NCBI RefSeq assembly: GCF_001440475.1 | Contig: NZ_LLYB01000043.1 | Location: forward strand, 123,837-160,353 | DNA length: 36,517 nucleotides | Reading direction: 5' to 3' | Source: Bradyrhizobium lablabi | GTDB lineage: Bacteria; Pseudomonadota; Alphaproteobacteria; Rhizobiales; Xanthobacteraceae | Part shown: piece after piece, positions 30,813-36,517 of the stretch | How the letters are laid out: the number at the start of each line of letters is the position of its first letter | How positions within the stretch are numbered: the stretch's first letter is position 1 | Notes under the pieces: model-generated | Told to the model about the DNA's origin: nothing | The model's input: the letters and a program-made list of their open reading frames with translations, nothing else | The model's database searches: none | Translations under genes and position numbers: made by a program

Positions 30813-31889
30813 ATGGCCGATAGCATCCAGGAAGTTCTGCAAGCCTTTGCCAAGGGTGAACTCGTCGTCGTCACCGACGATGACGACCGCGAGGGCGAGG
30901 GCGATCTGATCGTTGCGGCCTCGCTCTGTACCGCGGAGAAAATGGCATTCATCATCCGCCATACCTCCGGCATCGTCTGCGCGCCGATCACCACCGACGA
31001 TGCCCGCCGGCTGCGGCTCGATCCGATGGTGGCGCATAACGAGTCCAACCACACCACCGCTTTTACCGTTTCGATCGACTACAAGCCGGACGGCGGCACC
31101 GGCATTTCGGCGGAAGAGCGCGCCTCCTGCTGCCGCGCGCTCGCCAATCCCAATGCCGGCGCCAGCGACTTTGCCCGGCCCGGTCACATCTTCCCGCTGA
31201 TCGCCCGCGATGGCGGCGTGCTCTTGCGCTCCGGCCATACCGAAGCGGCGGTCGATCTCTGCAAGCTCTCCGGCCTGCCGCCGGTCGGCGTCATCTCTGA
31301 GTTGATGAACGACGACGGCACCGTGATGAAGGGCGAGCAGGTGGCGCGCTTCGCCGCCAAGCACAAGCTCAAGCACGTCACGATCGCTGACATGATCGCC
31401 TACCGCCAGGCGCGCGAGAAGCTGATCGAGCGGGTCGCGACCTTTACCACCGACAGCCCGATCGGTCCGCTGCAGGGTTATGCCTATCGCTCGCCATTCG
31501 ACGAGATCGCGCATGCCGCCTTCGTCTATAATGGCATCGGCGACGGCAAGAATGTGCTGACGCGGCTGCACAAGCCCAACATCGTCAAGGATCTCTTCAC
31601 CGGCCAGGCGCGGATGCAGATCGTGCTGGACCATTTCGAGAAGGCCGGCCGCGGCGTGCTGGTGTATCTGCGCGACGGCGCGGCCGGGGTTCCCGTAGAG
31701 CCGGTCGGCGAAGAGAAAACGGCCGAGGCCGATCGCAACCGGCAATGGCGTGAAGTCGGCGTCGGCGCCCAGATCCTGCGCGATCTCGGCATCACCTCGA
31801 TAGTCAACCTGACGTCGTCGGTGCACGACTACAAGGGACTATCCGGTTTCGGCATCGAGATCGTCTCCAACGAGAAGTTGGAGGGATAG
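30813..31889 (+). CDS. ribB: 3,4-dihydroxy-2-butanone-4-phosphate synthase with degenerate GTP cyclohydrolase II-like tail
   Basis: A 358-residue riboflavin-synthesis protein. Residues 1-205 are a complete RibB domain: VVVTDDDDREGEGDLIVAAS (metal/substrate Glu and Asp), FIIRHTSGIVCAPI, ARPGHIFPLIARDGGVLLRS and GHTEAAVDLC. It makes 3,4-dihydroxy-2-butanone 4-phosphate from ribulose 5-phosphate. The C-terminal 150 residues resemble the RibA domain, but the zinc cysteines are absent: the region where CxxxxxxxxxxCxC is expected reads LTRLHKPNIVKDLFTGQARM. GTP cyclohydrolase II activity is therefore unlikely, as in other alphaproteobacterial RibB proteins of this shape. The ribosome site is weak. 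Confidence 0.93.
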   Translation: MADSIQEVLQAFAKGELVVVTDDDDREGEGDLIVAASLCTAEKMAFIIRHTSGIVCAPITTDDARRLRLDPMVAHNESNHTTAFTVSIDYKPDGGTGISAEERASCCRALANPNAGASDFARPGHIFPLIARDGGVLLRSGHTEAAVDLCKLSGLPPVGVISELMNDDGTVMKGEQVARFAAKHKLKHVTIADMIAYRQAREKLIERVATFTTDSPIGPLQGYAYRSPFDEIAHAAFVYNGIGDGKNVLTRLHKPNIVKDLFTGQARMQIVLDHFEKAGRGVLVYLRDGAAGVPVEPVGEEKTAEADRNRQWREVGVGAQILRDLGITSIVNLTSSVHDYKGLSGFGIEIVSNEKLEG

Positions 31890-31897
31890 GTCACAGT

Positions 31898-31976
31898 CGT
31901 TCCGGAATGGTCCGCGGGACCAGATCCGAAAATCTCGAGATTGCCGGGTTCATGCTTCGCGTGCCCCGGAATGACG
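31898..31976. repeat. palindromic intergenic repeat (CGTCATTCCGGGGC type)
   Basis: CGTTCCGGAATG at the left and CCCCGGAATGACG at the right frame AATCTCGAGATT. It reads on the minus strand as the common Bradyrhizobium element CGTCATTCCGGGGC...GAACCCGG...AATCTCGAGATT. It lies right after the ribB stop. Confidence 0.7.
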
Positions 31977-32057
31977 TCCAGAACATTGCGCTTCTGCCGA
32001 TAGCGCATTAATTTGGCGACAAATTTCCAACAGGACAGTGATGCGAAAGGGATTTTC

Positions 32058-33272
32058 ATGAGCGTGCGCCCTCAAGCCAAGGACAAGCCGGCGGCGGCTT
32101 CCTTTCAGTGGGACGATCCGTTCCTGCTCGACGACCAGCTCACCGAAGATGAGCGCATGATCCGCGACACTGCGCGCGCCTATGCGCAGGACAAGCTCCT
32201 GCCGCGCGTGATCAACGCGTATCTGGAAGAAAAGACCGACCGCGAGATCTTCAACGAGATGGGCGAACTCGGCCTGATCGGGGTCACGCTGCCGGAGGAA
32301 TATGGCTGCGCCAATGCCAGCTACGTCGCCTATGGCCTGGTGGCGCGCGAGATCGAGCGGGTCGATTCCGGTTATCGCTCGATGAACTCGGTGCAGTCGT
32401 CGCTGGTGATGTACCCGATCTACGCCTATGGCGACGAGAACCAGCGCAAGAAATACCTGCCGAAGCTCGCCACCGGCGAGTGGGTCGGCTGCTTCGGCCT
32501 GACCGAGCCGGATGCCGGCTCCGATCCCGGCGGTATGAAGACCCGCGCCGAAAAGGTATCCGACGGCTACCGCCTGACCGGCAGCAAGATGTGGATCTCG
32601 AACGCGCCGATCGCCGACGTCTTCGTGGTCTGGGCCAAGTCGGCTGCCCATGACAACCAGATCCGCGGCTTCATCCTGGAGAAGGGCATGAAGGGCCTGT
32701 CGGCGCCGAAGGTCGGCGGCAAGCTTTCGCTGCGCGCTTCGATCACCGGCGAAATCGTCATGGACGGCGTGGTGGTGCCGGAGAGCGCGCTGCTGCCCAA
32801 CGTGTCGGGCCTGAAGGGCCCGTTCGGCTGCCTCAACCGCGCCCGCTACGGCATCTCCTGGGGCGCGATGGGCGCCGCGGAGGACTGCATGCACCGTGCA
32901 CGGCAGTACACGCTCGATCGCAAGCAGTTCAACCGGCCGCTGGCGGCCACGCAACTGGTGCAGAAGAAGCTCGCCGACATGGAGACCGAAATCGCGCTCG
33001 GGCTTCAGGCAAGCCTGCGCGTCGGCCGCCTGATGGACGAGGGCAAGATGGCGCCGGAGATGATCTCCATCGTCAAGCGCAACAATTGCGGCAAGGCGCT
33101 CGACATCGCCCGCGTGTCCCGCGACATGCACGGCGGCAACGGCATCCAGATCGAGTATCACGTGATGCGCCACACGGCGAATTTGGAAACCGTGAACACC
33201 TACGAAGGCACCCACGACGTCCACGCCCTGATCCTGGGCCGGGCGATCACCGGCATTCAGGCGTTTTCGTAA
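32058..33272 (+). CDS. gcdH: glutaryl-CoA dehydrogenase
   Basis: A 404-residue acyl-CoA dehydrogenase. Typical order: N-terminal helices ([20 protein letters not shown]), the FAD region [38 protein letters not shown], and the C-terminal [20 protein letters not shown], which carries the catalytic Glu. The segment [20 protein letters not shown], with its Arg, matches glutaryl-CoA dehydrogenases, which oxidise and decarboxylate glutaryl-CoA to crotonyl-CoA in lysine, tryptophan and aromatic-acid breakdown. The ATG at 32058 has AAGGGA upstream and gives the family's N-terminus. It may share metabolism with the thiolase in the window, but is not in one operon with it. Confidence 0.95.
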   Translation: MSVRPQAKDKPAAASFQWDDPFLLDDQLTEDERMIRDTARAYAQDKLLPRVINAYLEEKTDREIFNEMGELGLIGVTLPEEYGCANASYVAYGLVAREIERVDSGYRSMNSVQSSLVMYPIYAYGDENQRKKYLPKLATGEWVGCFGLTEPDAGSDPGGMKTRAEKVSDGYRLTGSKMWISNAPIADVFVVWAKSAAHDNQIRGFILEKGMKGLSAPKVGGKLSLRASITGEIVMDGVVVPESALLPNVSGLKGPFGCLNRARYGISWGAMGAAEDCMHRARQYTLDRKQFNRPLAATQLVQKKLADMETEIALGLQASLRVGRLMDEGKMAPEMISIVKRNNCGKALDIARVSRDMHGGNGIQIEYHVMRHTANLETVNTYEGTHDVHALILGRAITGIQAFS

Positions 33273-33364
33273 GCGGCTTGCTCGGGGCGATGCGGAGCAT
33301 CGAACTATGGTACGCAATTGCGTACCTGAGAATCTCGCGCCGTATTCTTTTCCCTCACTTCGGG

Positions 33365-33398
33365 ATTCCGGGTCTGGCCCTTCGGGCCATCCCGGAAT
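33365..33398. repeat. short palindromic intergenic repeat
   Basis: ATTCCGGG (33365-33372) and CCCGGAAT (33391-33398) enclose an inner stem GGCCC-TTC-GGGCC. It is a compact form of the CGTCATTCCGGG repeat family and sits 18 bases before the metallo-hydrolase ATG, so it could also influence that gene's translation. Confidence 0.7.
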
Positions 33399-33415
33399 GA
33401 CGCCAAGGAAGAACC

Positions 33416-34336
33416 ATGGCCGACAACGACGACATCCCGTTCAACCGCGACTTTCCGTTGAAGCCCGGCGTCGTCGACGAGCCGCGGCCCGGCGTGCGGC
33501 GCGTCCTCTGCAACAATCCGAGCCCGTTCACCTTCACCGGCACGGTCAGCTACATCGTGGGCAAGGGGAATGTTGCGATCATCGATCCCGGTCCCGATGA
33601 TGAAGCCCATGCGAAAGCGCTGCTCGACGCCGTGCGCGGCGAGACGGTGACGCATATTCTCGTCACCCATACCCATCGCGACCACTCGCCGAACACCGCG
33701 CGGATCAAGGCCGCCACCGGCGCGCCCGTCTACGCCGAGGGGCCGCACCGCGCCTCGCGGCCGCGCTTCGAGAGCGAGAAGCACAATCCGGAATCCGGCG
33801 CCGACCGCGATTTCAGGCCCGACATCGCGGTCAAGAACGGCGATGTGATCGAAGGGCAGGGCTGGGCGCTGGAGGCGGTCGCAACCCCCGGCCACACCGC
33901 CAACCATCTGGCGTTTGCATGGGCCGAGCGAAAGATCAATTTCGTCGGCGACCACGTGATGGGCTGGTCGACCTCGATCGTGGCGCCGCCGGACGGATCG
34001 ATGATCGACTACATGGCCTCGCTGGCGCGGCTGGAAGCCCGCGAGGAGGATTTGTATTTCTCAGGGCACGGACCTGAAATTCCGGAAGGGCCGCGCTACG
34101 TCCGCTTCCTGACCCGCCACCGTCAGGCCCGCGAAGCCTCGATCCTGCATCGCCTTGCCAAGGGCGAGGCCGACATCCCGACCATGGTGCGCGCGATCTA
34201 TATCGGCATCGACCCGCGGCTGACCAATGCCGCCGGCTATTCGGTGCTGGCCCATCTGGAAGATCTGGTCGCCCGCGGCATCGTCGCGACCGACGGCGAT
34301 CCGGTGATTGGCGGGACGTACCGGATGGCGTCCTAA
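33416..34336 (+). CDS. MBL-fold metallo-hydrolase, LACTB2-like
   Basis: A 306-residue metallo-beta-lactamase-fold protein. The signature HxHxDH is H85-T-H87-R-D89-H90 in LVTHTHRDHSPN; later ligands are in TPGHTANHLAF and FVGDHVMGW, and the last His in YFSGHGPEI. After the MBL domain comes a winged-helix C-terminal part (about 225-306; ILHRLAKGEADIPTMVRAIY, AAGYSVLAHLEDLVARGIV). This arrangement matches LACTB2-type proteins, some of which are nucleases, others thioesterases or glyoxalases. AGGAAG upstream supports the start. It follows gcdH by 143 bases with a repeat hairpin between, so it is probably a separate or weakly coupled unit. Confidence 0.9.
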   Translation: MADNDDIPFNRDFPLKPGVVDEPRPGVRRVLCNNPSPFTFTGTVSYIVGKGNVAIIDPGPDDEAHAKALLDAVRGETVTHILVTHTHRDHSPNTARIKAATGAPVYAEGPHRASRPRFESEKHNPESGADRDFRPDIAVKNGDVIEGQGWALEAVATPGHTANHLAFAWAERKINFVGDHVMGWSTSIVAPPDGSMIDYMASLARLEAREEDLYFSGHGPEIPEGPRYVRFLTRHRQAREASILHRLAKGEADIPTMVRAIYIGIDPRLTNAAGYSVLAHLEDLVARGIVATDGDPVIGGTYRMAS

Positions 34337-34384
34337 CCTCCCCCCGCAAGAGCGGGCCGAGAGAACTCACTGTTCGTTGGCGGG

Positions 34385-35242
34385 CTAGCTGCCCTTTTTC
34401 ACATTCTTCGCCTGCGCTTTCGCCGGCGCCTGCGGTTTCTTCGGTGCCGCCGGCTTGGCGTTGTCGACGGCGGCATTGATGTCCTCGATCAGTTTTGTCA
34501 CGCGCGAGGCGTTGCTGCCGAGGTCGCTTTCGAAATAGCGCGAGGAGGAGCGGATATCGACGCGCGATTCCTCGCCGTCGGGCGTGACGCGGATCGAGAC
34601 GTCCTCGCGGAAACCCATGATCGGCGTTCGCGCCACCGCCTCGATGCGGCCGATGCGGCGCGGCGGCTGCGGCGGCCGTTCGTCGATGACCAGCCATTTG
34701 CGCCTGTTGACCAGGGCCAGCGCCACCTCATAGGCCCGCTGCGGCGGGACCTCGAGCTCTACCGTCTCGATGTCGGGGTAGGCGATCCGCTGCTGCTCGG
34801 CCGAATAGAGCCCGGCATAGACCGCCGAGTTGGCGCCTTCGCCGCTGCGCAGCCGCGCCAGGGCCTCGAACCGCGGCGGATCGATCGGATCGGTGGTGAT
34901 GTCGTGGATCGGCGGCAGCTTGCGGTATTGCAGGGCGAGGTAGGCCGGGTAGGCGAGCAGGATGGCGTTAATCAGGAACGCCAGCAGGATCCGGCCCATG
35001 CCGCGCGACCCGTTCTGCCAGATTGCGGCAAAGGCGGCGAGGCCGACCAGGATCGAAAGCACGGCGCAAGCGAGCGCGCCGAAGAAGGTCGCCAGCGCCG
35101 GCTTCATCTCCAGGAAGCCGAAGCGGACGATGAGGATCGACCCCACCACTGCGACCACGGCAAATATGGCGAGGTTGCGCGACCAGGTGGCGAGGCTGGA
35201 CACGGGCTCCGACTGGTAGGGAGCGGAAAACCTTCGGGCCAT
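34385..35242 (-). CDS. DUF1499 membrane protein
   Basis: A 285-residue protein. Three hydrophobic helices occupy residues 20-105 (LAIFAVVAVVGSILIVRFGF, then ATFFGALACAVLSILVGLAAF and ILLAFLINAILLAYPAYLAL). The following domain begins LPPIHDITTDPIDPPRFEAL, the hallmark of DUF1499, and continues to about 255 with SRVDIRSSSRYFESDLGSNA. The tail is Ala/Lys/Pro-rich and low in complexity (AKPAAPKKPQAPAKAQ). The function is unknown. The ribosome site is weak. It is convergent with the metallo-hydrolase gene, 48 bases apart. Confidence 0.9.
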   Translation of the reverse strand: MARRFSAPYQSEPVSSLATWSRNLAIFAVVAVVGSILIVRFGFLEMKPALATFFGALACAVLSILVGLAAFAAIWQNGSRGMGRILLAFLINAILLAYPAYLALQYRKLPPIHDITTDPIDPPRFEALARLRSGEGANSAVYAGLYSAEQQRIAYPDIETVELEVPPQRAYEVALALVNRRKWLVIDERPPQPPRRIGRIEAVARTPIMGFREDVSIRVTPDGEESRVDIRSSSRYFESDLGSNASRVTKLIEDINAAVDNAKPAAPKKPQAPAKAQAKNVKKGS

Positions 35243-35697
35243 CAGTGCAATCTGCCGGGTTGAAATCTGTCTGGCCGGCGGGCGGGCCGGGCTAACAAAC
35301 TAGGAAAACTTGAGACCACGGCGTGCGTAGAATTTCAAGGTTTGCCGGCTATGCTGTTTGGACAGGTGGCGGCAACCTCACGGGTTTAACCATCCCTGTA
35401 AATTGATTATTAGTTGTAGATTGAAGTTGGTCCAACTTTCGTCTACCTCTCGCCGCCGGGTTGTCGTATTTGCCGCAACACGGGACTGTCCTGCACGGGG
35501 CACGGCGAGCGCCAACCAAATGGGGAAACGGCGGGTGTCGGCCGGAAGCGCTGCAGGATGATCTCAACTTCCGGTCCTTGTTGCGGGCGGAGTCGCAAAT
35601 AAATTGCGGTTACGCTCCCGGAGTTCTAGGATTGTATAGGGCGCTATCGGCATACGTCCGCGGGGCTGGCGGAAGGCCCCATGAGGGCGAGTTCAGT
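35243..35697. other. 455-base intergenic region, no gene recognised
   Basis: A comparatively AT-rich core (around 35395-35425, AATTGATTATTAGTTGTAG) stands between the divergent DUF1499 gene and the last gene, so both promoters are expected here. No promoter, RNA or coding frame could be supported. Confidence 0.4.
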
Positions 35698-36517
35698 ATG
35701 AGTAGTGATGCAAAGCACGAAGGATATGTCGGCCCGAACGATCCGGCATATTATGCGCCGCGGGAGTTGAGGGAACGGGCGAGCAGTGAGCAGTCGAATC
35801 CGATGCTCATGCAGAACAACGATGGTTGGCGTCCGCGAACTACGACGGAAGGACCGCCCTTGCAACCTTTGAGCAAGCCGTCCCGCCGCCAAGATTCCGA
35901 AATGTTTACCAAGGCCGTGGCCCAGGCCATGCAGGAGGCGAGGGATAACGTGCCGGTCGAGGCGCCCTCGGTGCTCCGCGACCTGTCGGGACGCCGCGCA
36001 TTGCTGCAGCAGGTGATCCGCTTCTCGATCGCGGTCGCGATCGCGGCGAGCATCGCGATGCTTCTGGTCATGGCCATTCCGTCGTCGCAACGCCCTGCAA
36101 ACCAGGATGCGTCGCTTTCGGCTGCCTGGCAGTCGGTGAAGTCCTCGGTGCTGCCGGCGCAGCAGGCGACACCGCCGAAGCGCACGGCGACGCTGGCCGT
36201 GCAGGACGGCAGCGGGTTCGTCAACGATCCCGTGCCGCTCGGAATTCATGTCGGCAACCCGCCGCCCGGCGCGTTCGTATCGATCAATGGGTTGGTTGGT
36301 GGCGCGCGGCTGACGTCCGGCAAGCGTATCGCCGCCAACGAATGGCGCGTGCCGGCAACGGAGATTTCCGGCGTTTCGGTCATTCCGCCGGATGGGTACA
36401 CCGGCCAGATGCTGGTGACCGCGGAATTGCGTGACGGTGGCGGCGTGGCGCTCACCGGCACCTCCACCCGCCTGACCTGGGTGGCCTCGCCCAGCGCCGC
36501 CGCGCCGGTGATCGCCG
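35698..36517 (+). CDS. single-pass membrane protein with periplasmic domain (3' partial)
   Basis: The frame opens at ATG 35698 and stays open for 273 codons to the window end, so the gene continues beyond. Residues 1-105 are a hydrophilic, probably cytoplasmic part (MSSDAKHEGYVGPNDPAYYA at the start). Residues 107-127 are one membrane helix (VIRFSIAVAIAASIAMLLVM). After a Pro/Gln/Ala linker, a periplasmic beta-rich domain begins near 165 (TLAVQDGSGFVNDPVPLGIH, GAFVSINGLVGGARLTSG). I recall similar proteins in Bradyrhizobium only as hypothetical. GGCGAG lies upstream. Long minus-strand frames over it were judged to be shadows because this frame has the better composition and a coherent topology. 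Confidence 0.75.
   Translation, partial: MSSDAKHEGYVGPNDPAYYAPRELRERASSEQSNPMLMQNNDGWRPRTTTEGPPLQPLSKPSRRQDSEMFTKAVAQAMQEARDNVPVEAPSVLRDLSGRRALLQQVIRFSIAVAIAASIAMLLVMAIPSSQRPANQDASLSAAWQSVKSSVLPAQQATPPKRTATLAVQDGSGFVNDPVPLGIHVGNPPPGAFVSINGLVGGARLTSGKRIAANEWRVPATEISGVSVIPPDGYTGQMLVTAELRDGGGVALTGTSTRLTWVASPSAAAPVIA

Noticed and set aside
35644..36249. 201-codon minus-strand frame over the last gene
   Set aside because: The plus frame has a coherent start, membrane helix and domain, and stays open to the window end.
1..36517. CRISPR array, prophage or insertion sequence
   Set aside because: No regularly spaced direct repeats, transposase or phage motifs were found. The repeats seen are single palindromic intergenic elements.

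Overview
The window looks like chromosomal DNA of a Bradyrhizobium-like alphaproteobacterium. Evidence: high GC, many intergenic palindromic repeats of the kinds I associate with Bradyrhizobium, an EcfG-type stress promoter, FixK/FNR boxes, several solute-binding proteins of the Bug/TctC type, and a catabolic gene content rich in SDRs, thiolase, acyl-CoA dehydrogenase and amidohydrolase. The genus is an inference from style, not from a marker gene. No tRNA, rRNA, CRISPR array, transposase or phage gene was recognised.

Layout. 1-800: end of an SDR-fold gene with a non-canonical active site, then a small cupin. 876-2191 (minus): an EamA (DMT) transporter preceded by a clear guanidine-I (ykkC) riboswitch, with a frameshift in its last membrane helix, and a 74-aa hypothetical. 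2642-4979 (minus): operon of a MaoC-like hotdog protein, a carboxymuconolactone decarboxylase-family protein and an SDR. It is divergent from a 1157-aa fused indolepyruvate:ferredoxin oxidoreductase (5169-8642). 8788-10971: small secreted protein and Tat-exported PhoD. 11164-13653: operon of GlcG/HbpS-like protein, Gfo/Idh/MocA oxidoreductase and Bug solute receptor. 13679-16029: hidden 42-aa membrane protein (minus), aldo/keto reductase and thiolase. 16196-16420: stress-promoter-driven His-rich secreted protein. 16866-21747: Tat-exported amidohydrolase, EamA transporter plus FAD monooxygenase (minus), and a second Bug receptor.

21767-22820 is a rearranged patch. Two perfect FNR/FixK boxes stand before a BoxR-like regulator that stops right after its HTH. 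It is followed by a small minus-strand orphan and a possible aldolase relic.

22821-26844 is the most striking module. It has four consecutive genes, each with an export signal: a Tat-type flavin amine oxidase, a monohaem cytochrome c, a RidA-family deaminase and an M20 peptidase. I read them as a periplasmic pathway that releases amino compounds from a peptide or conjugate, oxidises them with electrons passed to cytochrome c, and hydrolyses the reactive imine. A cytoplasmic PLP aminotransferase converges on it.

28242-36517: DUF3124 protein, Kef-type antiporter with an altered RCK glycine motif, RibB with a zinc-less GTP cyclohydrolase II-like tail, glutaryl-CoA dehydrogenase, LACTB2-like metallo-hydrolase, DUF1499 membrane protein, and the start of a single-pass membrane protein that runs off the window.
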